From the NCBI RefSeq assembly GCF_024166365.1, contig NC_064822.1, forward strand, positions 110,666,823 to 110,730,822: a DNA stretch of 64,000 nucleotides, read 5' to 3'. Source of the DNA: Elephas maximus indicus. Its lineage: Eukaryota; Chordata; Mammalia; Proboscidea; Elephantidae. Made by a program: the position numbers and the translations under genes. The notes under the pieces were generated by a model. That model did not search any database, was not told the DNA's origin, and was given only the letters and a program-made list of their open reading frames with translations. Each line of letters opens with the position of its first letter. Position 1 is the stretch's first letter. This document shows, one piece after another, positions 25,093 through 37,350 of this stretch.

Positions 25093-26285
25093 CAGAGGCA
25101 AAGCCAACGTGGTGCCCTAGACAGACACATCATGCTGTCCCACTGCAATAAGGACCCATAACAAAATCAAACCTGTTGCTGTCGAGTGGATTCCAACTCA
25201 TAGCGACCCCAAAGGCCCAAAAAACTAAGTAAAGCAGATAACAAACATCAATCCTGGAATCCTAAGCACAAAATGAGAGGCTAACGGAGCAGACTAAACA
25301 TCAAACAGAAGAAGCAACTGAAGGAAAACAGAAGAGGAGAGATCTGGAGCGAAGTTCCCCTGGCAACTTACACCGAACAGCCTTGCCATCTTGGAGCAGA
25401 GCCAGCAATGACCGTGGGCAGGGAGTATGGGAAGACAAATTCATTGAACTCCCAACAGGATACAGAGTACCCAGGAACCAGAGAAACATGCCTTTCCACC
25501 CCTCAACCTTCTGCCCAGTATGCCACCCCACCCCTTCCCAGTGGGTCATGCTGCACCACTGGGCTAGAGAGCTACTGTCTTACCATCACCCTGGGTCTGC
25601 CTTACCCCCACCCTCTGGATTCTGCAGTGCCATTTTTTTCCTTTTCCCTTTCTACTTTTCCTCCCCCCCTCACCTATCCCGTATGCCACCCCCACACCTT
25701 CCTGATGAGCCACAGTGCACTGCTTAGCAAGAGAGGTACCAGCCTTGCCATTACCCCGGGTCTCCCCTGCCCTGACCCACTAGCTCCTGCCTGCTGTTTT
25801 CTTTCCCTTTACTCCTTTTCTTTCTCCCTCCCACCAAACCCTGTTCCCCACCTTCACCCCTTTCCAACAGGCCATGCCACACAACTCAGCTAGACAGCTA
25901 CCACCCGACACCACTCTGGATTCACCCCTCCCCCATCTGCTGGCTCTAGCCATGCAGTTTTTTTTTTTTTTCTCCTTTTCTTCCTTGCTCCCATCTAGCC
26001 CTGTATGCCACCCCTATTCCTGATGGGTCATGCAGCACAAATCGGCTAGGGAGCTACCAGCCCACAGTGATTCCTACCCCAAACCTCCCCCACCCGCTGG
26101 CTACTACCGTGCCATTTTTTTCTTTTCCCTTTCTTCCTTTTCTGTCTCCCTCTTACCTAGCCCCATAGGCCACCATCACCCCTTCCCAACAGGCCACACC
26201 GTGCTACTCCAATAGACATCTACTGGCCCTCTGTCACCACAAGTCTGCCCCACCCCTACCTGCACAGCATTTTTTTTACTCCTTT
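25093..26285 (+). mobile_element. L1-B, sense L1 5' UTR fragment with tandem units
   Basis: It starts GGCAAAGCCAACGTGGTGCC, matching the L1-A 5' end, and shares the following block AAAAAACTAAGTAAAGCAG with it. From 25543 a unit repeats with starts at about 25543, 25707, 25869, 26025 and 26191, a period of roughly 156-166 bp. Each unit opens with GGGTCATG or GGCCATG-like sequence, has a GCTAGAGAGCTAC-type motif, and ends in a CT-rich tract. No ORF1 or ORF2 sequence follows; the element stops where RTE-B begins. Open stretches here (25383-25893) are proline/serine-rich translations of the CT-rich units. Confidence 0.82.
25163..25212 (-). repeat. AfroSINE tail fragment in the L1-B 5' UTR
   Basis: The plus strand reads AATCAAACCTGTTGCTGTCG and AACTCATAGCGACCCC, the reverse complement of the AfroSINE tail only. 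Confidence 0.75.
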
Positions 26286-28466
26286 TCTGTGGAAAGGGAT
26301 GATGAAAAACCTCAATATCATCAGTCAGAACAAGGCCAGGGGCTAACTATGGATCAGACCATCAATTGCTCATATGCAAGCTCAAGTTGAAGCTGAAGAA
26401 TATTAGAACAAGTCGATGAGAGCCAAAGTACCACCTTGAGTATATCCCATCTGAATTTAGAGACCATCTAATAGATTTGACACCTTGAATATTAGTGACC
26501 AAAGACCAGACAAGTTGTGGAATGACATCAAGGGAATCATATATGAAGAAAGCAAGAGGTCATTAAAAAGACAGGAAAGAAAGAACAGACCTAAATAGAT
26601 GTCAGATGAGACTCTGGAACTTGCTCTTGAACATCCAGTAGGTAAAGCAAAAGGAAAAAATAATGAAGTAAAAGAGCTGAACTGAAGATTTCAAAGGGTG
26701 GCTCGAGAAGACAAAGTATTACGATGACATGTGCAAAGACCTGGAGATAGAAAACCAAAAGAGAAGAACATACTTGGCATTTCTCAAGCTGAAAGAACCG
26801 AAGAAAAAATTCAAGCCTCAAATTAAAATGCTGAAGGACTCTACATGAAAAATATTAAATGACTCAGGAAGCATCAAAAGAAGATGGAAGGAATACACAG
26901 AGTCAGTATACCAAAAAGAATTGGTCGATGGTTGACGTTCAACCTTTTCAGGAAGTAGCATATGATCAGGAACTGATGGCACTGAAAGAAGAAGTCCAAC
27001 CTGCACTGAAGGCACTGGCAAAAAACAAGGCACTGGGAATTGATGGAATACCAACTGAGATGTCTCAACAAACGGATGCCGCACTGGAAGTGCTCACTCA
27101 TCTATGCCAAGAAATTTGAAGGACAACTACGTGGCCAACCAACTGGAAGAGATAAATATTTATGCCTATTCCCAAGAAAGGCGATCCAACTGAATACAGA
27201 AATTATTGAACAATATCATTAGTATCACATGCAAGCAAAATTTTGCTGAAGATCATTCAAAAGTGGCTGTAGCAGTATATTGACAGGGAACTGCCAGAAA
27301 TTCAAGCTGGATTAAGAAGAGGACGTGGAAACGGGGATATCATTGCTGACGTCAGGTAGATCATGGCTGAAAGCAGAGAATACCATAAAGATGTCTACCT
27401 GTGTTTTATTGACTATGCTAAGGCATTTGACAGTGGATCATAACAAATACCAATAATACTGTGGAGAATAGGAATTCCAGACAACTTTATTATGCTTGTG
27501 AGGAAACTTTTTACATGGATCAAGCCACAATCATTTGAACAAAACAAGGAGACACTGTGTGATTTAAAGTCAGGAAAGGTATGCATCAGAGTTGTATCCT
27601 TTCACCATACTTACTCAACCTGTATGCTGAGCAAATAATCCCAGAAGCTGGACTATATGAAGAGAGCATGGTATCAGGATTGGAGGAAGACTCTTTAACA
27701 ATCTGTGTTATCCAGATGACACAACCTTGCTTGCTGAAAGTGAAGAGGACTTGAAGCACTTACTAATGGAGATCAAAGACCACAGCCTTTAGTATGGATT
27801 ATACCTCAACATAAAGAAAACAAAAATCCTTACAACTGGACCAATAAACAACAACATTGTAAATGGAGAAAAGATTGAGGTTGTCAAGGATTTCATTTTA
27901 CTTGGATCCACAATCAATACCCATGAAAGCAGCAGTCAAGAAATCAAAAGGGGCATTGCATTGGGCAAATCAGCTGCAAGAGATCTCTTTAAAGTATTAA
28001 AAAGCAAAGATGTCACCTTGAGGACTAAGGTGTGCCTGACCCAAGCCATGGTGTCTTCATTCACCTCATATGCATGGGAAAGCTGGACAATGAATAAGGA
28101 AATCTAAAGAAGAATTGATGCCTTTGAATTGTGGTGTTGGCAAAGAATATTGAATATGCCATGGGCTGCCAAAAGAACTAACAAATCTGTCTTGGAAGAA
28201 GTTCAACCAGAATGCTCCTTAGAAGCAAGAGTGGTGAGACTATGTCTCACACACTTTGGACATGTTTTCAGGAGGGATCAGTCCCTGGAGAGGACATCAT
28301 GCTTGGCAAAGTAGAGGGTCAGCGAAAAAGAGGAAGACCCTCAATAAGATGGATTGACACAGTGGCTGCAACAATGGGCTCAAGCGTAGCAACCACTGTG
28401 TTGCGCATACGGTCGCTGTGGGTCGGAACCGACTGGATGGCACCTAATAACAATAACAACAACAAG
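26286..28466 (+). mobile_element. RTE-B, sense RTE-clade LINE, 5'-truncated
   Basis: It begins near CTGTGGAAAGGGATGATG and runs to the tail GGATGGCACCTAATAACAAT with AAC repeats. Protein pieces are LKALAKNKALGIDGIPTEMS (26859-27119), a TISTTE-like stretch, a YPDD catalytic box (expected YADD) near 27713 followed by TTLLAESEEDLKHLL, and the C-terminal PECSLEARVVRLCLTHFGHV (28129-28314). The frame changes several times, so the copy is dead. The apurinic endonuclease half is absent because of 5' truncation. It abuts the L1-B 5' UTR directly. Confidence 0.93.
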
Positions 28467-28576
28467 GCCTACTTGCCTACAGCCACTGCTGAGTACTCAA
28501 CCTGCCAGTAGCAGAGACCAACACTGTAAAAATCTTTACAAGATATCAGGATGTATATTTAAAAATTCCTTAATAA

Positions 28577-28975
28577 CTACCGCCTTAGTCACCTAGTGCT
28601 GACATTACAAAAGATACTTCAGATGGGTAGCTTTAAAGAACAGGCATTTATTTTCTCACAGTTCAGGAGGCTAAAAGTCCAAATTCATGTCATGGCTCTA
28701 GGGGAAGTTTCTTTTTTTGGTCTATTTCAGCTTCTAGTAGTTGCCAGGAATCTTTGGCAGCTACTACTGTATGTCTTAGTATGGCCTATATATCTTCTGT
28801 TCTTTTTAAAACTCAAAAGTGATTAGGTTTAAAACCCACCATATTTTGTTGTGAGCTCAATAGCAACAAAAGAATACCCCTATTTCCAAAAGGGTCAAAT
28901 TTACAAGCAGAGGGTTCAGATTTCAACGCATGATTTTTAGGGGTACAATTCAATCCATAATAACCACTGAGTGAT
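28577..28975 (-). mobile_element. LTR-like fossil (MaLR-type), antisense
   Basis: The plus strand starts CCTTAGTCACCTAGTGCTGA and ends ACAATTCAATCCATAATAAC. Its reverse complement has the same end sequence and overall plan as the sense copy at 48204-48893. I read it as an old solo LTR of ERVL-MaLR type; the family assignment is by resemblance only. No internal viral genes are present. Confidence 0.5.
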
Positions 28976-29339
28976 TGAAGGCTAGATTAGAACTAGAGAC
29001 ATGATACTCTTCTTAATAAGCTAAGTATTATAAGAATGTCATTCTTAAATCTTTCAATAAGTTAATTGTAATCTTATGATTTTTAAAGATCTAGTTTTTA
29101 GCCAACGTATATTATTAGAATCAATCTAGAGCTTTGTCAGTGTATTGATGGCAGAATGATGCAGGACCAGAGCTTCTCTTTGTTATAATGCAGTATTAGT
29201 AAAATTTGGTCAGTGTAGGAAGGGAAAACACTTTAAGTATTACAAATTCAAAGATATTTATTAAGGAGAATTGAGGCCTATAAAATTTAGAAAGATTGGA
29301 GGAATTTTTCTGATGATCTTGTAATGATCCCTAGATCAA
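28976..29339. other. AT-rich DNA, no gene seen
   Basis: No feature was recognised in this stretch. Confidence 0.45.
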
Positions 29340-31010
29340 CATAAGATTAATTCCCCAAACAAGTCCACCAATAGAGGAATGATTAAAAAACACAATGTCA
29401 TAACTGTGATCAGATACATGGAAGCAAACAGACATCACCACCTCAGAATTCACAGTACTTAACATTGCTGCATAATAATAATAATAATTAATAATAATAA
29501 TAAACCCACGTTTCCATAATCTTCCTAACCAGCAGAAAAAGCCAAAAGAAACAGAAAGATGGTCTCCATTCCACTTTGGTCTTTCAAATTCTGTTTATAT
29601 GGATCCAATTGATAGAACAAAATCTGTGTTAAGGATCATAGCAACAGGAGACATTGTAACTTCTCAACATGTTCAATTAGAAAGAACATGAGATGGGTAC
29701 TGGATATCTAATCTATAAAATATATCAAAATCCAACATAAATGTCCCCATACTTAAACTTCCAACAACTGCATTAGCAATAACAATGTGCTACTTTTACA
29801 TGCGATCCTTGGAAACTCTATGGGGCAGTTCTACTCTGTCCTATAGGGTCGCTATGAGTTGGAATCGACTCGAGGGCACTGGGTTTTCTGGGTTTACTTT
29901 TATATACAAACAAAAAGTTACCAAAATTGGCAATAGAGTGGGAAATAAACACTCAGCAAATTCAAGGATTTATATTCTTCAGTGTATGTTCTCCGATCAT
30001 GAACAACTTGATTTAGAAGTAAAAAACAAATAGATAACTAGGCAAATCAATAAAAAAATAGGCAATATAAATGTAATATAAACACTTTCTAAATATCCAT
30101 GGGTAAAGAATTTAATTTAGTATCAACTAAATGATAATAAAACAAAAAACTTTTGGAATATAGCAAAAGAAGCACTTAGCGGGGTATATATGTCTTATAT
30201 GCAAATATTATTAAAGAGAAAAGCAGAAAAATTAATGGATGAAAACTTCTATCTTAAGGTAAGGTAAAAAACATCAAATTAAACCAAATAAAGAAAATAA
30301 TATAGATAAAAAGTTAGACAAATCAAGAATATCCATAAGGATTAACATTCTTTGAAAGATTTATAAAATGTATAAAACTCTAACAAACTTAACAAAAGAA
30401 AAACAACAAAGCTGTAAATCACAAGTATCAGGAATTAAAAAGGGACTATCAATATAGTACTTCAAGATATTAAAAAAATAAAAGAAGGTAATAAACAAAA
30501 TATTTAATAATAAAATTGATTTTTGTGAAATAAAATATTTAAAAAGAAAAAAATGATATATAAAAGAGAAACTGAATTTTAAAATATCTTTTAAAGAAAT
30601 TGAATTTTTATTAATAACATTCCATGAAGAATGTCCATGCAGATATTACCTCACTAGTATTTATTTTAAAAACATTTAAGGAACAAGACAATCTTACAAA
30701 AATTCTCTCAGGAATATTTACAAAAAGAATAATCTATAACTATATTTGAGTCCATCATAAAAGATATTAGATAAACATCTCTCATAAGCATAACTCCAAA
30801 AGGTTTAAACAGAATAATAACAGAATAAATCAATATATAAAGAATAGTAAACCACATTGAAGTGTGTTTATACCATATATATAAAGATGGTTAAACACTT
30901 AAAAATTAATTTTATGATTCTTCCACATCCACTCATGAAAGAAAAACTCCTACTAGACGTCCTCTGTCACAAAAACATGAAAACTGGAGAATACAGTTTG
31001 AACTGTTTTC
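29340..31010 (+). mobile_element. Ancient L1 ORF2 fragment, heavily decayed
   Basis: The sense-strand word order matches the part of mammalian L1 ORF2 between the endonuclease and RT domains. Examples are TTGGAATATAGCAAAAGAAG near 30154, ATTAACATTCTTTGAAAG near 30342, ATCAGGAATTAAAAAGGGAC near 30428 and CACTCATGAAAGAAAAACTC near 30931. The copy is A-rich and full of small deletions. A trinucleotide (AAT) run lies at about 29473-29503. An AfroSINE fragment interrupts it. Confidence 0.6.
29806..29898 (+). repeat. AfroSINE 3' fragment
   Basis: It starts at TCCTTGGAAACTCTATGGGG and ends GACTCGAGGGCACTGGGTTT. The tRNA-like half is missing. Confidence 0.88.
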
Positions 31011-31287
31011 AGATATTGTACAATAAGTTATGAGTGCCTGTAATCTCTGAGAAATATGAAACAAATCAAGTATATCCTATGACTCTACAGCATGGAGATG
31101 GTCATGAAAGCTGAGCCTGATGAACCTCTTGAGAAATCAGAGGTTGAATTTAAGGAAGGCCAAGGCTGTTAGAATTTGTAAAGCAGCCTACAAGAGAGGA
31201 AAGAACAGCGCTGGCTGAGAAAGAACTCCAGAAATCAGGAAATGTGTCATCTTGAATCTTTGGCTGAATACTAATCTGTGTATAAAA

Positions 31288-31441
31288 CCAAAATCCATTG
31301 CCGTCGAATCAATTCCAACTCAGAGCAACCCTATAGGACAGGGTAGAACTGCCCCATAGGGTTTCCAAGGAGCTCCTGGTGTGTTCAAACTGCTGACCTT
31401 TTGGTTAGCAGAAGTAGCTCTTAACCACTATGTCACCATGG
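31288..31441 (-). repeat. AfroSINE copy
   Basis: The plus strand reads AACCAAAATCCATTGCCGTC at the left and GCTCTTAACCACTATGTCAC at the right. It is a nearly full short-type copy. Confidence 0.92.
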
Positions 31442-31499
31442 ATAAAAATCCATGACTCTGGGGGAAAAAATAAGGGGGGAAAAAAAAAAAAACTACCCA

Positions 31500-32640
31500 G
31501 CAGCTGTAAGCCAAGCAATTCTGAGAGTTCACACAAGAAACAATAAAATTTTATACCCAAAATGGAGAGACCTCATTGACTCCATAGGACAGTCAGTTTA
31601 ATCTCCTGAAAAGGCACACCCCAATAGTTGAGCTAAAGTAACTCTAGAGTACCTGCTGCTGAAAAAACATTCCTAATATCCCTTAAAACAATCTTCAGTA
31701 GGATAAAATTGATATCTTCAAATAACTTCACTGCCTATGAGAGCAAATACCCATACTCTTTAAAAGGACAAAAAGGAAAAATCAGAGGGAAAAAAAAAAT
31801 CCAAACAGTGAACATTAAAACATTTATAATGTTTGACATACAACTAAAAATTTCTAGACAAAGGAAGAAATATAAAAATATGATCCATCACCAGGAGAAG
31901 AGTAAGTCAACAGAAGCATATGCATGTATGACAGATGAATAAATTAGCAGACATAAATGATAAAATACTATCATAAATATTCACACGAATTTAAAGGCAA
32001 GAATGAATATAATGAGAAAAGAAATGGACAATGGAGAAAAGAAACAGGTGGAAATATTAAAATTAAAAAAATATCTGAACTAAAAATAGAATGGAATTAA
32101 AAGCAGATTAAGCATTGCAAATGAAAAGGTAATGAATCTTGAAGATATTGCAATTGAAACAATTTTCACTGGAAAAAAAAATTACAAGTGTAACTGGAGG
32201 AAAAGATCCAGTCAAACAGAAGCAATAATGTTTGAAAAACTCTCAAAGTTGAAGACAACTATAAACCAAAATATCCAATAAGCTCACAAAGCCCCAAGCA
32301 AGATAAACAACAGATCAAGGAACATCAGTGTAAAGTCTCTGAAAATGAGAGAAAAAGAGAATATTGTCAAAGTTGTTAGAGAAAGAGATATTACATAAAT
32401 TACATACAAACAAAAGTTTAATTACAGACTTTTTGTCAGAAACAATATAAAACAAAACAAATGAAAGGACAATTTTAAAGTGATAAAATACTGTCAATAT
32501 AGAGTTATAGTAGTGGTGAAAATAACTGTATTACTGGTGAAAAGAAATTAGATGTAGTCAGCACACATCTTTCCCATTGAATTCAGCTCTAAAACTTGGA
32601 CAGAATTCTTGAAATAGCTATTAAAGGACGGTAAAAAGTA
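31500..32640 (+). mobile_element. HAL1-like or old L1 ORF1-region remnant
   Basis: The word order resembles the ORF1 region of HAL1/L1M elements: ATGACAGATGAATAAATTAGCAG near 31928-31950, AAAGCCCCAAGCAAGATAAAC near 32290, ATTGTCAAAGTTGTTAGAGA near 32362 and AGACTTTTTGTCAGAAACAA near 32427. The frame is lost throughout. Assignment to HAL1 rather than an L1M subfamily is uncertain. Confidence 0.5.
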
Positions 32641-32648
32641 AATAAAAG

Positions 32649-32850
32649 GAGCCCTGGTGGCACAATGGTTAAGTGCTCAGCTGCTAACAGAAAGGTCTGC
32701 AGTTCAAATCCACCAGGGGCTACTTGGGAATAAAGACCTGGCAATCTGCTCCCATAAAGATCACTGCCTAGGAAACCCTATAGGGCAATTCCAATCTGTC
32801 ATATAGGGTCACTATGAGTCAGAACTGACTTGACAGCACAGCAAATAAAT
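32649..32850 (+). repeat. AfroSINE copy, long subtype
   Basis: It begins GAGCCCTGGTGGCACAATGG, carries the extra segment AGACCTGGCAATCTGCTCCC and CATAAAGATCACTGCCTAGG, and ends GACTTGACAGCACAGC. Confidence 0.93.
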
Positions 32851-33010
32851 AGTAGCAAGCACATTGGGGAAGAAGATGAAAATTGAAACTACTACTGAAC
32901 TGTTTACCTTTTTTTCCTTCTGTACACCCCTGATGAGAGTCAATGCGAGCTAAACCCCAAAAGTGTACATCAATATGAACAGAGAAAACTATTTCAATTG
33001 AAGGAGCTGT

Positions 33011-36000
33011 GGTTTGAGTTGAAGGGTGTCAGTGAGTTGGTTCCACTCACAGCAACCCTATGTACAACAGAACTAAACACTGCCTGGTTCTGCGTCATCC
33101 TCACAGTCCTTGTTATGCTTAAGCCCATTGTTGCAGCCACTATGTCAACCCATTATATTGAGGGTCTACTTTACCAAGCATGATACCCTTCTCCAGGGAC
33201 TGATCCCTCCTGACAATGTGTCCAAAGTATGCAAGACGATGTCTATCCATCCTTGCTTCTAAGGAGCATTCTGGTTGTACTTCTTCCAAGACAGATTTGT
33301 TCCTTCCTTTGGCAGTCCATGGTATATTCAATATTCTTCTCCAATACCACAATTCAAAGAACACCATGGCTTGGATGAGGCCCACCTTAGCCTTCAAGGT
33401 GACATCTTTGCTTTTCAACACTTTAAAGAGGTCTTTTGCAGATTTGCCCAATGCAATGCTTCTTTTTTGATTTCTTGACTGCTGGTTCCATGGATGTTGA
33501 TTATGGATCCAAATAAAATGAAACTCCTGACAACTTCAATCTTTCTCCAATTACCATGATGTCGTTTATTGGTCCAGTTGTGAGGATTTTTGTTTTCTTT
33601 ATGTTGAGGTGTAATCCATACTGAAGGCTGTAGTCTTTGATCTTCAGTAAGTGCTTCAAGTCCTTTTCACTTTCGGCCAGCAAGGTTGTGTCATCTGCAT
33701 AACGCAGGTTGTTAATGAATCGTCTACCAATCCTTATGCCCCATTCTTCTTCATATAGTTCAACTCCTCAGATTATTTTCTCAGCATACAGATTGAATAA
33801 ATATGGTGTGAGGCGCACTTTTCCTGACTTTAAACCACCCAGTACTCCCTTGTTCTGTTCAAACAACTGCCTCTTCATCTGTGTACAGGTTCCTCGTGAG
33901 CACAAGTGAGTGTTCTGGAATTTCAGTTCTTTGCAATGCTGTCCATAATTTATTATGATCCACCCAGTCGAATGTCTTTGCATAGTCAGTAACACAGGTA
34001 AAAATCTTTCTGGTATTCTCTGCCTTCAGCCAAGTTCCATCTGACATCAGTAGTGATATCCCTGTTTCCACGTCCTCTTCTGAATCCAGCTTGAATTTCT
34101 GGCAGTTCCTTGTCAATGTATTGCTCCAGCCACTTTTGAATGATCTTCAGCAAAATTTTACTTGTGTGTGATATTAATGACATTTTTTGTTAATTTCCAC
34201 TTTCGGTTGGATCACCCTTCTTGGAAATAGGCATAAGTATAGATCTCTTCCAGTTGGTTGGCAGTAGTCTTCCAAATTTCTTATTATGGACGAGTGAGTA
34301 CTTCCAATGCTGCATCCATTTGTTGCAACATCTCAGTTGGTATTCCGTCAAATACTGGAGACCTGTTTTTCGCCAATGCCTCCGGTGCAGTTGGACTTCT
34401 TCCTTCATTACCATGGGTTCCTGCTCATATGTTACCTTCTGAAATTGTTTGAATGTCAGCCAATTCTTTTTGGTATGTTGTTGTTGTTGTTAGGTGCCTT
34501 TGAGTTGGTTCTGGCTCATAGCGACCCTATGCACAACAGAATGAAACACTGCCTGGTCCTGAGCCATCCTCACGATTGTTGTTATGCTTGAGCTCATTGT
34601 TGTATCCACTATGTCAATCCACCCTGTTGAGGGTCTTCCTCTTTTCTGCTGACCCTGTACTTTGCCAAGCATGATGTCCTTCTGCAGGGACTGGTCCCTC
34701 CTGACAACATGTCCAAAGTATGTAAGACGTAGTCTTGCCATCCTTGCTTTTAAGGAGCGTTCTGGTTGCACCTCTTCCAAGACAGATTTGTTCGTCCTTT
34801 TGGCAGTCCGTGGTATATTCAGTCTTCTTCACCAACACCACAATTTGAAGGCATCAATTCTTCTTTAGTCTTCCTTATTCATTGTCCAGCTTTCACATGC
34901 ATATGATGCGATTGAAAATATCATGGCTTGGGTCAGGCACACCTTAGTCTTCAAGGTGACATCTTTGCTCTTCAACACTCTAAAGAGGCCCTTTGCAGCA
35001 GATTTACTCAGTACAATGTGTCTTTTGATTTCTTGACTGCTGCTTCCATGGCTGTTGATTGTGGATCCAAGTAAAATGAAATCCTTGACAACTTCAATCT
35101 TTCTCCATTTATCATGATGTTGCTCATTGGTCCAGTTGTGAACATTTTTGTTTTCTTTATGTTGAGGTGCAATCCATACTGAACACTGTGGTCTTTGATC
35201 TCCATTAGTAAGTGCTTCAAGTCCTCTTCACTTTCAGCAAGCAAGGTTTTGTCATCTTCCTAAGGCAGGTTGTCAATAAGTCTTCCTCCAGTCCTGATGC
35301 TCTGTTCTTCTTCATATATCTCAGCTTCTCGTATTATTTGCTCAGCATACAGATTGAATATGTATGGTGAAAGAATACAACCCTGACGCGCACCTTTCCT
35401 GGCTTTGAACCAATCAGTATCCTCTTGTTCTTTCCAAGCAACTACCTCTTGATCTATGTAAAGGTTCCTCATGAGCATAATTAAGTGTTCTGGAATTCCC
35501 GTTCTTTTTGGTGTAATGACTGTGTATTCCTTCCATTTTCTTTTGATGCCTCCTGAGTTGTTTAATATTTTCCTTGTAGAATCCTTCAATATTGGAACTC
35601 AAGGCTTGAATTTTTTCCTCAGTTCTTTCAGCTTGAGAAGTGCAGAATGTGTTCTTCTGCTTGGTTTTCTGTCCCCAGGTCTTTGCACGTGTCATTATAA
35701 TACTTTACTTTGTCTTCTCGAGCTGCCCTTTGAACTCTTCTGTTCAGCTCTTTTACTTCAGCATTTCTTCCTTTTGCTTTAGCTGCTCAACATTCAAGAG
35801 CAAGTTTCAGAGACTCTTCTGCATCCATTTTGGTTTTTCTTTCTTTCCAGTCTTTTTAATGACCTCTTGCTTTCTTCATGTATGATGTCCTTGATGTCAT
35901 TCCACAACTCGACTGGTTTTTGGTCATTAGTGTTAAATGAGTCAAATCTATTCCTGAGATGATCTCTAAATTCAGGTGGGATATACTCAAGGTGGTACTT

Positions 36001-36895
36001 TGGCTGTCATTGTTCTAATTTTCTTCACCTTCACCTTGAACTTGCATATGAACAATTGATGGTCTGATCTGCAGTCAGTCCTTGGCCTTGTTCTGATTGT
36101 TGATATTGAGCTTTTCCATCGTCTCTTCCCACAGATGTAGTTGATTTGGTTCTTGTGTATTCCATCTGGTGAAGCCCATCTGTATAGTCTCTGTTTATGG
36201 TGAAAAAATGTTTTTGCAATGAAGAAGTCGTTAGTCATGCAAAATTTTGTCATGCAATCTCGGCATCATTTCTATCACCAAGGCCTTATTTTCTAACTAC
36301 AGGTCCTTCTTTGTTTTTCCAAATTTTGCCTTCTGATCTCCAGTAATTATCATTGCATCCTGATTGCATGTTCAATTAATTTTGGTCTGCAGAAGTTGGT
36401 AAAAATCTTCAATATTTTCATCTTTGGCCTTTGGTTGGTATGTAAATTTGAATTCTAGTCATATTAACTGGTCTTCCTTGTAGGTATATGGATATTATCC
36501 TATCACTGACAGTGATACACTTCAAAATAGATCTTAAAATGTTCTTTTTGACAATGAATGCAATGCCATTCCTCTTCAAGTTGTTGCTCCTGGCATAGCA
36601 GGCCACATGATTCTCCAATTCAAAATGGCCCATACCAGTCCATTTCAGCTCACTAATGCTTGGGATATCAATGTTCATGCACTACATTTCATTTTTGACG
36701 TCTTCCAATTTTCCTAGATTCATACTTTGTACATTCCATGTTCCAACGATTAATGGATGTTTTCAGTTGTTCTTTCTCATTTTGAGTTGTTCCACATCAG
36801 CAAATGAAGGTCCCCAAATCTTGACCCTATCCACATCATTAAGGTCGACTCTACTTTGAGGAGGCAGCTCTTTCCCAGTCATCTTTTGAGTCATC
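33011..36895 (-). mobile_element. RTE-C, near-complete RTE, split by RTE-D
   Basis: The element occupies 33011-34474 and 35513-36895 on the minus strand. The 3' part carries MDRHRLAYFGHIVRRDQSLE (33451-33140) and an intact YADDTTLLAES box near 33690. The middle has EIQAGFRRGRGNRDITTDVR (34183-33986). Beyond RTE-D it continues through a linker and an apurinic endonuclease remnant with ISELKWTGMGHFELENHV and RNGIAFIVKKNI (36678-36418), and a part with WASPDGIHKNQINYICGKRR (36253-35987). The frame is broken many times and a segment near 33356 is deleted. It is the only copy here that keeps endonuclease sequence. Confidence 0.92.
34475..35501 (-). mobile_element. RTE-D, 5'-truncated RTE nested in RTE-C
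   Basis: The left (3') end has TGTTGTTGTTGTTAGGTGCC. The right end stops at GGAATTCCCG inside the RT region, so only about the last 1 kb is present. TTCTTTTTGGT occurs at 34464-34474 and again at 35502-35512, a perfect 11-bp target duplication, and RTE-C sequence continues in register on both sides. The pieces TYFGHVVRRDQSLQ (34780-34490) and SVQYGLHLNIKKTKMFTTGP (35244-35008) identify the C-terminal domain. The YADD box region is frame-broken. Confidence 0.95.
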
Positions 36896-37350
36896 TTGTC
36901 ATCTCAAGTGGGTGTGGAAAATTCCCATTATTTTGTTTCTTCTTGTCCTCCCACTGTTTGGCCCTGGACACAGGCACTGTCACAGGGAGTATATGACATA
37001 GCAGGATAACCCAGTCCTCAGACTAATGTCCAGAGGGAAAGGAAAGACCCAAGGAAACAAAGAACTGGGGAGATCATGAAGAAGGAAAGGCTTGAGAAAG
37101 TGAGTTAATAAAGTCGTTTATAAATTCTTGGGTTCACTACTAAAATGTACATGCAAAGATTTGATAAGAAATGGCATAATAAAGACTATGAGGTCTGAAG
37201 GAAGAGACAGGTAGCTGCTCAGTTTCCAGATTGGTTACCAGCTAGTACAGAATAATGCTGGTCAGAATAACACTGCGGAGAACACAAAATGGAAATAACA
37301 TTCAAGCCACAATCTCAAGAAAGGTGGTCAGAATTTGTGGACTAAACTCA
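36896..37350. other. Unassigned stretch, no gene seen
   Basis: Moderate-GC sequence beyond the RTE-C 5' end. It may be the rest of an older repeat split by RTE-C, but no family was recognised. Confidence 0.35.

Noticed and set aside
25383-25893. Proline/serine-rich frames of 114 and 161 codons
   Set aside because: They translate the CT-rich tandem units of an L1 5' UTR; the repetition is in the DNA.
29473-29503. Possible functional AAT repeat
   Set aside because: It is a short interrupted simple repeat inside decayed L1 sequence and has no evident role.
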